Shown here piece by piece: positions 16,804 to 25,653 of a stretch of DNA of 64,000 nucleotides. Location of the stretch: positions 7,746,501 to 7,810,500 of the forward strand of contig NZ_CP109000.1 in the NCBI RefSeq assembly GCF_036226605.1, read 5' to 3'. This DNA comes from Streptomyces sp. NBC_00704 (GTDB lineage Bacteria > Actinomycetota > Actinomycetes > Streptomycetales > Streptomycetaceae). Numbering within the stretch: the first letter of the stretch is position 1; each line of letters begins with the position of its first letter. The translations under genes were made by a program, and so were the position numbers. The notes under the pieces were generated by a model. It had not been told where the DNA came from. It searched no databases and saw only the letters and a list, made by a program, of their open reading frames with translations.

Positions 16804-19386
16804 ATGGCGCACGACGAGGTGGCGGGCGGGAACCAGTGGGCCGGGGTCCTCGGCGCACGGGCTGCGGACGCGGCCGATCCGCCGCTGTCCATCCAGGTAC
16901 GCGGGGCGAAGGTCCACAACCTGAAGAACGTCGACGTCACGGTGCCGCTGCGCCGACTCGTCGCGGTGGCAGGGGTCTCCGGCTCCGGCAAGTCGTCGTT
17001 GGCGATGGGCGTGCTGTATGCGGAGGGTTCGCGGCGCTACATCGAGGCGCTGTCCACGTACACCCGGCGTCGCATGGCGCAGGCGCCGCGAGCGTCGGTG
17101 GACAGCGTCCAGCACGTGCCCGCGGCCCTCGCCTTGCGGCAGCGGCCCGGGGTGCCCGGGGTGCGCAGCACATTCGGCACGTCGACCGAACTGCTCAACG
17201 TGCTGCGTCTGCTGTTCTCCCGACTGGGATCACACCTGTGCCCCAACGGCCACCGGCAGGACCCGACGATCGATGTGGCCGCAGGACTGGACCTGACCTG
17301 CCCGGTGTGCGACGTGACCTTCTATCCGCCGGGCGCCGAGTCGCTGGCCTTCAACTCCGACGGCTCCTGCCCGCAGTGCACCGGCACCGGCACGGTCCGG
17401 GAGGTCGACGAAACGGCTCTGGTCCCGGATCCCCGACGCACCATCGCCGAGGGGGCCGTGGCTCCCTGGTCGATGTTCGGGCTGACCGTGATGCCGCAGG
17501 TCGTCGCCGAGCTCGGGGTGCGCACCGACGTGCCCTACGCCGAACTGACCGCGCACGAGCGGGACATCGTCATGCACGGCCCGGCAGAGCAGCGGCACAT
17601 CAGCGTGCGGTCCAAGAACGGCAAGTTCTTCGAACTCGACTTCACCTACCGCAACGCCCGCCGGGCCGTCGAGGAGGCCCTGAACAAGGCCACCACCGAA
17701 CGCGGGCTGAACCGGGTGAACCGGTTCATCAGTGCCCAGGTGTGTCCGGCCTGCAACGGCACCCGGCTCAGCGAGCAGGCCCGCGGCACCGTCGTCGACG
17801 GCGTCAACCTCGCCGACGCCACCGCCAAGACCCTCGACGAACTGATCGCCTGGGCCCCGACCCTCGCGGACGCCCTGCCGTCCGAAATGCGCCCGATGGC
17901 GCGGAACATCGTCGCTACGCTGCTCGAGACCGCCCGCCGACTGGTCGAACTCGGCCTCGGCTACCTTGCCCTGGACCGGGCGAGTTCGACCCTGTCGACC
18001 GGCGAGCGGCAACGCGTCCAACTGGCCCGCGCCGTACGCAACCAGACCACCGGCGTGCTCTACGTCCTCGACGAACCCTCCATCGGGCTGCACCCCTCGA
18101 ACGTGGACGGTCTGCTCGGCGTCATGCGCGACCTGCTCCGCGACGGCAACTCCGTGGTCCTCGTCGACCACGACGTCCAGGTCCTGCGCGAGGCCGACTG
18201 GCTCATCGAGATCGGCCCCGGCTCCGGCACCGAAGGCGGGACCGTCCTGGCCACCGGCGACGTCACCACTGTGGGCGAGGCCCCCGACTCGCTGATCGGC
18301 GGATTCCTCACCGGCCGCGAACCCGTCCTCCGCCGCCGGCGGGCCGACCGCGACGAGATGTTCGACCAAGGCCGCATCCGCCTCTCCACCCGGCCCCTGC
18401 ACACGGTGCACGCCTTGGACGTCGACATCCCCCAGGGCCGCCTGACCGCCGTGACCGGCGTCTCCGGATCGGGCAAGACCACGCTGATCCTCGAGAGCCT
18501 GATCCCCGCGCTCCAGGCGAAAGCCGCGGGCGGAGCGCTGCCCGACCACGTGGTCGCGGTGGACGCGCAGGCGATCACCCGGGTGAACACGGTCGACGCA
18601 ACCCCCATCGGCGTCAACGTCCGCTCCACCGTCGCCACCTACAGCGGCATCCTCGACGACCTGCGCCGCGCCTACGCCGCCACCGATGCGGCCGAGCAGC
18701 GGGGGCTCACCGCCGCCGACTTCTCCTACAACACCGGCTCCCTGCGCTGCCCCCGTTGCGAAGGCACCGGCCAGGTCTCCCTGGACGTTCAGTTCCTGCC
18801 CGACGTCGACATCGCCTGCCCCGCGTGCGAGGGCACCCGGTACGCCCCCGCGGCCGCCGGCATCCTCCGCCCGGCCGACGGAGACCCCGACGCCGGCCTG
18901 TCCATGCCCGGGCTCCTCGCCCTCACCGTCAGGCAGGCGATCGAGCAGGTCGGGGACATTCGCCGGGTGAGAACCCGGCTCCAAGCCCTCATCGACCTCG
19001 GACTCGGATATCTCACCCTCGGTGAAGACACCCCGGCCCTCTCCGGTGGCGAGGCACAGCGGCTGAAGCTGGCCACCGAGCTGACCCGGAACCAGTCCGA
19101 CACCCTCTTCGTCCTGGACGAACCCAGCGTCGGGCTCCATCCCCTCGACATCCGCACGCTCCTGGGCGTCCTCCAGCGACTGAGCGACAACGGCGCCACC
19201 GTCATCGTCATCGAACACGACCTGGACATGATCGCCAACGCCGACTACGTCATCGACATGGGCCCCGGAGGCGGCACCGCCGGCGGCGCCGTCGTCGCCA
19301 CCGGAACACCGGAGGACCTCGTACACGATCCGCGCAGCGTCACCGCCCGCTATCTGGGCCGCCATCTGCGCCCGGCGAAGGGGTAG
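16804..19386 (+). CDS. UvrA-class excision ATPase paralogue (UvrA2-like)
   Basis: An 860-residue duplicated ABC ATPase of the UvrA family, shorter than canonical UvrA (about 950). ATPase I: Walker A GVSGSGKSS near residue 57, signature STGERQRVQLARA, Walker B VLYVLDEPSIGLHPS. ATPase II: GVSGSGKTTLI, then LSGGEAQRLKLATEL and LFVLDEPSVGLHPL. Zinc modules have the usual CPxC pairs (TCPVC...SCPQC and RCPRCEGTG...ACPACEGTR). The length suggests loss or reduction of the UvrB-interaction/insertion part, as in UvrA2/DrrC-type proteins tied to resistance against DNA-damaging drugs. GGGAGAAG precedes ATG 16804. The neighbouring HxlR may regulate it. Confidence 0.9.
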   Translation: MAHDEVAGGNQWAGVLGARAADAADPPLSIQVRGAKVHNLKNVDVTVPLRRLVAVAGVSGSGKSSLAMGVLYAEGSRRYIEALSTYTRRRMAQAPRASVDSVQHVPAALALRQRPGVPGVRSTFGTSTELLNVLRLLFSRLGSHLCPNGHRQDPTIDVAAGLDLTCPVCDVTFYPPGAESLAFNSDGSCPQCTGTGTVREVDETALVPDPRRTIAEGAVAPWSMFGLTVMPQVVAELGVRTDVPYAELTAHERDIVMHGPAEQRHISVRSKNGKFFELDFTYRNARRAVEEALNKATTERGLNRVNRFISAQVCPACNGTRLSEQARGTVVDGVNLADATAKTLDELIAWAPTLADALPSEMRPMARNIVATLLETARRLVELGLGYLALDRASSTLSTGERQRVQLARAVRNQTTGVLYVLDEPSIGLHPSNVDGLLGVMRDLLRDGNSVVLVDHDVQVLREADWLIEIGPGSGTEGGTVLATGDVTTVGEAPDSLIGGFLTGREPVLRRRRADRDEMFDQGRIRLSTRPLHTVHALDVDIPQGRLTAVTGVSGSGKTTLILESLIPALQAKAAGGALPDHVVAVDAQAITRVNTVDATPIGVNVRSTVATYSGILDDLRRAYAATDAAEQRGLTAADFSYNTGSLRCPRCEGTGQVSLDVQFLPDVDIACPACEGTRYAPAAAGILRPADGDPDAGLSMPGLLALTVRQAIEQVGDIRRVRTRLQALIDLGLGYLTLGEDTPALSGGEAQRLKLATELTRNQSDTLFVLDEPSVGLHPLDIRTLLGVLQRLSDNGATVIVIEHDLDMIANADYVIDMGPGGGTAGGAVVATGTPEDLVHDPRSVTARYLGRHLRPAKG

Positions 19387-19845
19387 ACCGGGCGGAGCCG
19401 GGGCCAGGCTGCCGGCCGCGGCCTGCCGGTTCCATCCGGACCCGGCCCGCCGGGCCGATTCCGCGGTTCGGCCGTGCTGAGGCGGCACCTCGCTGACGCC
19501 GCCTGCCCGCATCCGACCGGCCATCCTTCTCGTTCAGGAAGGAAGGCGTGCGTGACGCGCGAGACGGTTCAGCGGGCCTTCACGTCCTGCGCGGCCCCGC
19601 CGCGGCCGCACTCGTCCCCGGCCGGTGAGGATGCCCTGTCCGGTCCGACCCGCCGTCGGGACCCTCGTCCATCTGAGGGCGGCGCATCCTGGACGCCGAT
19701 TCGTCGGCTCCGATGACAAGCCTCTTGGTTCATGAAGTGCCAAGTGAGACATGTAGGACTTGATCAAGGATCTTTCACTCGTAACGGTGTCGCGGCCACT
19801 CATCTGCCCGCGCACCCGGAGCGAACAGGACGCCGTTATCGGGAT
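19387..19845. other. Gene-free stretch
   Basis: No supported gene on either strand. The right half (19700-19845) is poorer in GC than the flanks and probably carries the promoter of the following two-gene unit. Confidence 0.4.
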
Positions 19846-20148
19846 ATGACACAAGCAATGCCTCCCGGTATGCCTCGACGCAACGCCAGACCGGGGAACG
19901 TAGCCGCCGCCCATGATCCGACGGTGCGGAAATACGCTTGGTCGTCCGGCGTGATCTACTCGGCGCTCGCGGAACAAGAGGCCACGAGCGCGGATTCGGA
20001 ATGGGGCGGGCATCGAGTTACCGAGCCGCTGCTTCGTGATTTCCTCGGGCTGCTGGAGTCGATTCAGAAGGAATTCGATGCCCGGTGGACGGGTCAAGGA
20101 AACGTCGACCGTGAACAGTGCGTGACGGAAGAGTGCCATGAATCATGA
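19846..20148 (+). CDS. Small hypothetical protein upstream of DUF2637 gene
   Basis: A 100-residue soluble protein I do not recognise. Coherent helical stretches are VRKYAWSSGVIYSALAEQEA and TEPLLRDFLGLLESIQKEFD, ending CVTEECHES with two cysteines. Its codon use is less GC-biased than that of its neighbours. Its stop overlaps the next start by 11 bases, which supports it being real and co-translated with the DUF2637 membrane protein. The ribosome site before ATG 19846 is weak. Confidence 0.5.
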   Translation: MTQAMPPGMPRRNARPGNVAAAHDPTVRKYAWSSGVIYSALAEQEATSADSEWGGHRVTEPLLRDFLGLLESIQKEFDARWTGQGNVDREQCVTEECHES

Positions 20149-20902
20149 CTACGGCGATCCTGTCTCGGCACAGCGCGAGTGGTACTCCGACGCGTACTCC
20201 TATGAGACAGGACCGGCCTGGAGCGGGACGCCCGACGGCAGCGTCCACGCAGGTGTTCCGCTGACTGCTGCCGCTCCCGGAGGCTGGGACCCGGTCGAGG
20301 AACTCGCCTATCTCCTGCAGGAAGCCGTTCCGGCGGAGCCGTCGGCGAGGGTCCCGCCGATGCGCAGGGAGCCCCCGTCCGGCGTCGACTTCGATGAGCC
20401 GCTGGAGAGTCTGGCTGGTGCGCAACCGCCTCCCCGACACTCCCCTGCCGGGCATCGCAAAATGCAGATTCGGAAAGGCCGGCTCAAATGGCTGCAGACC
20501 GGCAGCTTCGCCCTTGTCGCCCTCGTTTCCGTCATCGTGGCGATGGTCAGCGTCTTCGGTGGCATGGTGGCCTACCGGCCGCTGCAGAACATCACGTCCG
20601 GAACGGGCACCGGAATCGCCCCGTCCTGGCCTCTCCTCGTGTACGGCCCGTGGATGGTGGCGTCTCTGTCCATCCTGCGCACCGCCCTGCACCAACGACG
20701 GGCGGTGCATTCATGGTTCATCGTCCTGCTCTTCTCCTCCGTCGCGATGATGCTGTGCGTGGCACAAGCGGACAAGACCTTCACCGGAATCGCCGGAGCC
20801 ACCCTGCCCGCCCTCGCCTCCCTTGCGTGCTTTCAGCAACTCGTCCGGCAAATTACGCTGACCCTGCCACCCCGACAGGCCACGCGCCGCCACAGGCAGT
20901 AG
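20138..20902 (+). CDS. DUF2637 membrane protein (Spd-like)
   Basis: A 254-residue protein. The first ~110 residues are hydrophilic and variable. From residue 110 come hydrophobic helices: GSFALVALVSVIVAMVSVFG, PLLVYGPWMVASLSILRTAL (the typical DUF2637 second helix), HSWFIVLLFSSVAMMLCVA and ATLPALASLACFQQLVRQI. DUF2637 is common in Streptomyces and includes relatives of plasmid Spd spread proteins and regulator-associated membrane proteins. It overlaps the preceding 100-residue gene. No direct function can be given. Confidence 0.8.
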   Translation: MNHDYGDPVSAQREWYSDAYSYETGPAWSGTPDGSVHAGVPLTAAAPGGWDPVEELAYLLQEAVPAEPSARVPPMRREPPSGVDFDEPLESLAGAQPPPRHSPAGHRKMQIRKGRLKWLQTGSFALVALVSVIVAMVSVFGGMVAYRPLQNITSGTGTGIAPSWPLLVYGPWMVASLSILRTALHQRRAVHSWFIVLLFSSVAMMLCVAQADKTFTGIAGATLPALASLACFQQLVRQITLTLPPRQATRRHRQ

Positions 20903-21272
20903 TCCGACCCGTCCGACAGGATCAACGCTCGTCCCGTTCGGCTCTCCAGGTGACGTGAGTCCGCGAAACGCCGAGCAGCGCGAGGAACGCGCTCGCATCC
21001 GCAGCGAGAGGCGCCGGGGCTGATCTCCCTTGCAGCCGCAGCCGCAGGCGTCGGCGAGGGCGGCGTCGGGCGGTCGCCGTCGCCGGGGGCGTACGGGTGC
21101 ACCGGCGTTGGGTCTGTTCGCGGGCCGGCGGGGTGGAGCGATCGCATGGGCGCTGATGACCTACCGCGTCCAGCCCGGATCCGCGCCAAGAAGGCGCGAA
21201 GATCGCTGCCGGCGGCGTCAAGAACGCGCGAAGATTCAGGCGCCGCCGCGGTGAGCGCGTTGGCTGGCGGAC
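20903..21272. other. Intergenic region before the permease gene
   Basis: About 370 bases with the presumed promoter of the KimA-like/two-component group. The decamer GCGCGAAGAT occurs twice shortly before the permease start. I looked for a c-di-AMP (ydaO) riboswitch and could not support one. Confidence 0.4.
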
Positions 21273-23249
21273 ATGTCGATACCGCTCAAACGGCTGATCG
21301 TGGGCCGTCCGCTCCGTAGTGACCGCCTGGGCGAGCAGATGCTGCCGAAGCGGATCGCCCTCCCGGTGTTCGCCAGCGACCCGTTGTCGTCGGTGGCGTA
21401 TGCGACGCAGGAGATACTGCTGGTGCTGACGCTCGGCGGGCTGGCGTATCTGCACCTGGCGCCCTGGGTGGGGGCCGGGGTGGTGGTGCTGCTGGCGGTG
21501 GTGGTCCTGTCCTACCGGCAGGTGGTGCAGGCCTACCCGTCCGGCGGCGGCTCGTACGAGGTGGCCACCCGCAACCTGGGCCCCTGGGCGGGACTGGTGG
21601 TCGCCTCGGCGCTGCTGGTGGACTACGTGATGACAGTGGCCGTGTCCGTGGCGGCCGGCGTGGACAACATCATCTCCGCGGTGCCGTCGCTGGGCGCGCA
21701 CCGGGTCGCGGTCAATCTGGGGTTCGTGGCACTGCTGACCGCGATGAACCTGCGCGGCGTCCGAGAGTCGGGGCGGTTGTTCGCCGTGCCGACGTATCTG
21801 TTCATCGCCGGCGTCCTGGCCATGGTCGTGACCGGGTTGCTCCAGACGGCCTTCGGCCGTGCGCCGGTGGCGGAGAGCGCCGGGTGGCAGGTTCACGCCG
21901 AGCAGGGAAGCGCCGGGCTGACCGGGATGGCGCTCGTCCTGCTGATGCTGCGGGCGTTCTCGTCCGGCTGTACGGCGCTGACCGGCGTCGAGGCGATCTC
22001 CAACGGGGTGCCTGCGTTCAAGCCGCCGAAGGCCCGGAACGCGGCCACCACGATGGCGGTGATGGGCGGACTGTCGATCATCATGTTCGCCGGGATCACG
22101 GCGCTGGCCCTGATCACGGACGTCCGCTACGCCGAAGACGCCTGCCGGCTGGTGGGTTTCCCCGGCAACTGTCAGACCGGCTCGCAGCGCACCGTCATCG
22201 CACAGGTCGCCGCGGCGGTGTTCGGCGGCACGGACACGGTGATGTTCTTCTACATCCAGGCCGCGACCGCGCTCATCCTGATCCTGGCGGCCAACACCGC
22301 CTTCAACGGCTTCCCTCTGCTGTCGGCGATCCTGGCCGAGCACCGCTACCTGCCCAGGCAACTGCACACCCGCGGCGACCGACTCGCCTTCTCCAACGGC
22401 GTCATCATCCTCGCGGTGATCGCCGCAACCCTCATCTACGCCTTCGAAGGATCGGTGACCCGACTGATCCAGCTCTACATCCTGGGCGTCTTCACCTCCT
22501 TCACGCTCTCCCAGACCGGCATGGTGCGGCACTGGAACCGTCGACTGGCGGCCGAGACCGATCCTCGGCAGCGTCGACGCATTCACCGCTCGCGGCTGAT
22601 CAACGCGATCGGCGCCGGCCTGACGGCACTGGTGCTGGGCGTGGTCCTGGTCACCAAGTTCAGCCACGGCGCCTATCTGGTGGTCATCGCCATGCCGGTG
22701 CTGTACGTGATGATGCTCGGCATACGTCGCCACTACGACCGGGTCGCCCGGGAGCTCCGGCCACAGCCGGGAGGCATCGTGCTGCCCAGCCGCACCCACG
22801 CCGTGGTGCTGGTCTCGCAGGTGCACCAGCCCACCCTGCGCGCGCTGGGCTACGCCAGGGCAACGCGACCGGACACCCTCACCGCGCTCACCGCCGAGGT
22901 CAGCGGCGAAGAGGTGCGCACGCTGCGCGCCGAATGGGAGGAGCGCCGGATCCCGGTACCGCTCACGGTGCTGGCCTCCCCGTACCGCGACATCACCGGT
23001 TCGGTGCTGGAGTACATCGCCTGCCTGCACGACGAGCACCCCCAGGACCTCATCGCCGTGTACATCCCCGAGTACGTGGTCGGGCACTGGTGGGAGAACC
23101 TGCTGCACAACCAGTCCGCGTTGCGGCTCAAGGCACGACTGCTGTTCCAGCGCGGGGTGATGGTGACGAGCGTGCCGTGGCAGCTGGACTCCAGCGACCG
23201 GGTACCCGCACACGACGACCCCCGCGGCGCCGGGTCCCAGGTCGGCTAG
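21273..23249 (+). CDS. APC-superfamily permease, KimA-like potassium transporter
   Basis: A 658-residue protein with about 12 hydrophobic helices in the first 460 residues and a soluble C-terminal domain (from about RELRPQPGGIVLPSRTHAVV). The opening RLGEQMLPKRIALPVFASDP followed by LSSVAYATQEILLVL is the hallmark of KimA-type members of the APC superfamily, which import K+ in Bacillus. The C-terminal region (IPVPLTVLASPYRDITGSVL, YIPEYVVGHWWENLLHNQSA) is conserved in these transporters. It is followed by KdpD/KdpE-like genes only 11 bases downstream, which fits a potassium role. Many actinobacterial homologues are annotated simply as amino-acid permeases, so the substrate remains unproven. 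Confidence 0.82.
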   Translation: MSIPLKRLIVGRPLRSDRLGEQMLPKRIALPVFASDPLSSVAYATQEILLVLTLGGLAYLHLAPWVGAGVVVLLAVVVLSYRQVVQAYPSGGGSYEVATRNLGPWAGLVVASALLVDYVMTVAVSVAAGVDNIISAVPSLGAHRVAVNLGFVALLTAMNLRGVRESGRLFAVPTYLFIAGVLAMVVTGLLQTAFGRAPVAESAGWQVHAEQGSAGLTGMALVLLMLRAFSSGCTALTGVEAISNGVPAFKPPKARNAATTMAVMGGLSIIMFAGITALALITDVRYAEDACRLVGFPGNCQTGSQRTVIAQVAAAVFGGTDTVMFFYIQAATALILILAANTAFNGFPLLSAILAEHRYLPRQLHTRGDRLAFSNGVIILAVIAATLIYAFEGSVTRLIQLYILGVFTSFTLSQTGMVRHWNRRLAAETDPRQRRRIHRSRLINAIGAGLTALVLGVVLVTKFSHGAYLVVIAMPVLYVMMLGIRRHYDRVARELRPQPGGIVLPSRTHAVVLVSQVHQPTLRALGYARATRPDTLTALTAEVSGEEVRTLRAEWEERRIPVPLTVLASPYRDITGSVLEYIACLHDEHPQDLIAVYIPEYVVGHWWENLLHNQSALRLKARLLFQRGVMVTSVPWQLDSSDRVPAHDDPRGAGSQVG

Positions 23250-23260
23250 CGTTCCGCAGT

Positions 23261-24670
23261 ATGAAAGGCATGCATGCGCACGAGGCCGGCCGACGCCGGA
23301 GGACCGCCATCCGCCGGCCCGCCGCGGCCTTCGCCGGAGCGGCCGGCCTGGCTGTCCTGACCGCGGTTCTGGTACCGGCGAGGCCATCGCTGTCGCTGGC
23401 CAGCATCGTGCTCATCTACCTCACCGCCGTGGTCCTCGTGGCCGCCACCAGCGGCCTGCCCATGGCGCTGGTCACCGCGGTGGCCTCCGACGCGCTCGTC
23501 AACTACTTCTTCGTGCCGCCCTTCCACACCCTGACCGTCGAAAACCGTGACCTGGTGATCACTCTGGCCGTCTATGTGGCGGTCTCCGCCACCGTCAGCG
23601 TCGCGGTGGACCTGGCCGCCCGGCAACGCGCCGCCGCCGCCCGCAGCGGCGTCGAAGCCGCCCTCCTGGCCCGCATCACCGAGGCGCCGCTGGAGGAGCG
23701 GCCGCTGAGCGCGGTACTGGAGCACGTCCGGGACACGTTCGGCATGACCGGCGCCGCACTGCTGGAACGAGACGCCGACGGCGAACGGCCGGTCGCCGCC
23801 GTCGGCGAGCCGCCGTCAGCCCGTCCGACGCTGTCCGCATCGGCAGGGGAACACCTGCGTCTGGTGGCCGACGGCCCCGCCGTCTTCGCCGCCGACGAAC
23901 GCTTCCTCGCGCTGCTGGCCACCGCCGCGGCCCGGGCGCTGCAGGCCGAGCGCCTGACCGCCGAGGCCGCCCGGACGCGCGAGCTGACCGAGATCGACAA
24001 ACTGCGGGCCGCTCTGCTGGCCGCCGTCGGCCACGATCTGCGGACGCCGCTCGCCGGCATCAAGGCATGCGTGTCCAGCCTGCGTGAGCCCGACCTGGAA
24101 CTCACCGACGCCCAGCAGGCCGAACTCCTGGCCACCGTGGACGCCTCGACCGACAAGATGAACGACCTGGTGGAGAACCTCCTCGCGCTCAGCCGCCTGC
24201 AAGCCGGCGCCCTCAGCGTCCAGCCCCGCCCCACCGCCGTCGACGAGATCGCTGCCGCGGCCCTCCTGCACACCCCTCCACCTCCCGGACGGGCCGTGGA
24301 CGTCGACGTCCCCGATGATCTGCCGCCCGCCTGGACAGATCCCGGCCTGCTGGAACGTGTGCTCGCCAATCTGGTCGCCAACGCCCTCCATGCCGGGCCA
24401 CCCGACCGACCCGTCCACGTATGGGCCCGCCACGAGGGAGGCACGATCCGGATCCAGATCGTCGACCACGGCCCCGGCATTCCAGCCGACCAGCGCGAAC
24501 GCGTCTTCGCGCCCTTCCAGCGACTGGACGACCGCACCACCGACCACGGCCTCGGACTGGGGCTGGCCATCGCCCGCGGCTTCACCGAAGCCATGAACGG
24601 CACCCTCACCCCCGCCGACACCCCCGGCGGCGGCACGACCATGACCCTGACGCTCCCCACAGCGCCATGA
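23261..24670 (+). CDS. KdpD-like sensor histidine kinase lacking the N-terminal KdpD/Usp part
   Basis: A 469-residue kinase. It starts directly with the KdpD-type transmembrane (DUF4118) block: LASIVLIYLTAVVLVAATSG, then NYFFVPPFHTLTVENRDLVI. A GAF-like segment follows. The DHp box AAVGHDLRTPLAGIKA carries phospho-acceptor H258. The ATPase has N-box LVANALHAG, G1 DHGPGIP and G2 GLGLGLAIA. Full-length KdpD (about 850-900 residues) has N-terminal KdpD and Usp domains that bind ATP/c-di-AMP; these are absent, so sensing must differ. ATG 23261 lies 11 bases past the permease stop, and its end overlaps the regulator gene by four bases. Confidence 0.88.
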   Translation: MKGMHAHEAGRRRRTAIRRPAAAFAGAAGLAVLTAVLVPARPSLSLASIVLIYLTAVVLVAATSGLPMALVTAVASDALVNYFFVPPFHTLTVENRDLVITLAVYVAVSATVSVAVDLAARQRAAAARSGVEAALLARITEAPLEERPLSAVLEHVRDTFGMTGAALLERDADGERPVAAVGEPPSARPTLSASAGEHLRLVADGPAVFAADERFLALLATAAARALQAERLTAEAARTRELTEIDKLRAALLAAVGHDLRTPLAGIKACVSSLREPDLELTDAQQAELLATVDASTDKMNDLVENLLALSRLQAGALSVQPRPTAVDEIAAAALLHTPPPPGRAVDVDVPDDLPPAWTDPGLLERVLANLVANALHAGPPDRPVHVWARHEGGTIRIQIVDHGPGIPADQRERVFAPFQRLDDRTTDHGLGLGLAIARGFTEAMNGTLTPADTPGGGTTMTLTLPTAP

Positions 24671-25353
24671 CCCGCGTCCTCATCGTCGACGACGACCCTC
24701 ACCTGCTGCGGGCCCTGACCATCGCCCTGACCGCCCGCGGCTACCGGACCAGCGCCGCCTCCGACGCCACCACCGCCCTGCGGGCCGCCGCCACCGCCGC
24801 CCCCGACCTGGCCGTCATCGACCTCGGCCTGCCCGACCTCGACGGCATCAACATCGTCGAAAGCCTCCGCGGCTGGTCCACCGCTCCGATCATCGTCCTG
24901 TCCGCCCGCCACGACGAGACCGCCAAGATCAACGCCCTGGACGCCGGCGCCGACGACTACGTCACCAAACCCTTCGGCATGGGCGAACTCCTCGCCCGTA
25001 TCCGTGCCGCCCTGCGTCGCGCCACCCCCGCCGACGAACAGCCCGTGATCACGACAGCCGCGTTCACCGTCGATCTGGCCGCCAAGCGCGTCACCACCGC
25101 GGTCGGCGAGATCCGTCTCACTCCCACTGAATGGCACCTGCTGGAACTCCTCGTCCGTCACCCAGGACGCCTGGTGACCCAACGTCAGCTCCTCCAGGAG
25201 GTCTGGGGGCCCCGATACGAGAAGGAGACCAACTACCTGCGCGTCCACTTGGCCAATCTCCGCCGCAAGCTGGAACCAGAACCCTCAAGACCCCGCTACC
25301 TCATCACGGAACCCGGCATCGGCTACCGATTCACCCCCGACACCACGACGTGA
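24667..25353 (+). CDS. KdpE/OmpR-like response regulator
   Basis: A 228-residue two-domain regulator. Receiver: VLIVDDDP, phosphorylation site D52 in AVIDLGLPDLDG, and K101 in YVTKPFGMGELLARI. The C-terminal OmpR-type winged helix has LTPTEWHLLELLVRHPGRLV, TQRQLLQEVWGP, YLRVHLANLRRKLE and the wing LITEPGIGYRF, all close to KdpE. ATG overlaps the kinase stop (ATGA), so kinase and regulator are coupled. Given the permease upstream, potassium or osmotic control of that gene is the likely job; no kdpFABC genes are in the window. Confidence 0.9.
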   Translation: MTRVLIVDDDPHLLRALTIALTARGYRTSAASDATTALRAAATAAPDLAVIDLGLPDLDGINIVESLRGWSTAPIIVLSARHDETAKINALDAGADDYVTKPFGMGELLARIRAALRRATPADEQPVITTAAFTVDLAAKRVTTAVGEIRLTPTEWHLLELLVRHPGRLVTQRQLLQEVWGPRYEKETNYLRVHLANLRRKLEPEPSRPRYLITEPGIGYRFTPDTTT

Positions 25354-25653
25354 CCCGGCGGCCGCGGGACCGGACCGAGGCCCGCGCAGCTCCAACTCCG
25401 GTGATGTCAGCGGGCGTTGAGACGGGACGTCCGCCGGCGCAGAGACGGCAAGGGCTGTGCCGAGGGCTCCCGGACGGGCGGGCGTCGCACCGGCCCGCGC
25501 CGCGGGTTTCGTGGCGAGTCCATGCGGGCGGGCTGCGCGGGCGCGGTACGCGCCGTGCTCGACGAGGGCCGAGAACCCGGCGGAAGGCCGACGGTACGAT
25601 CTGCGGGCGCCGTCGACCTGTCCGGGCCGGCCGAGCCACGAGGGATTCTTCTG
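25354..25653. other. Gene-free stretch before the M48 protease
   Basis: 300 bases after the regulator. The frame of the protease is open upstream, but Arg/Gly-rich and without a ribosome site. Nothing else seen. Confidence 0.4.

Noticed and set aside
17230..19524. Very long leftward open frame opposite the UvrA-type gene
   Set aside because: It is the antisense shadow of GC-rich codons; product is Gly/Val/Asp low-complexity with no motif, while the plus strand has complete UvrA motifs.
20903..21272. c-di-AMP (ydaO) riboswitch upstream of the KimA-like gene
   Set aside because: KimA genes in Firmicutes often have one, but I could not find the conserved core or pairing here. A covariance-model search would decide.
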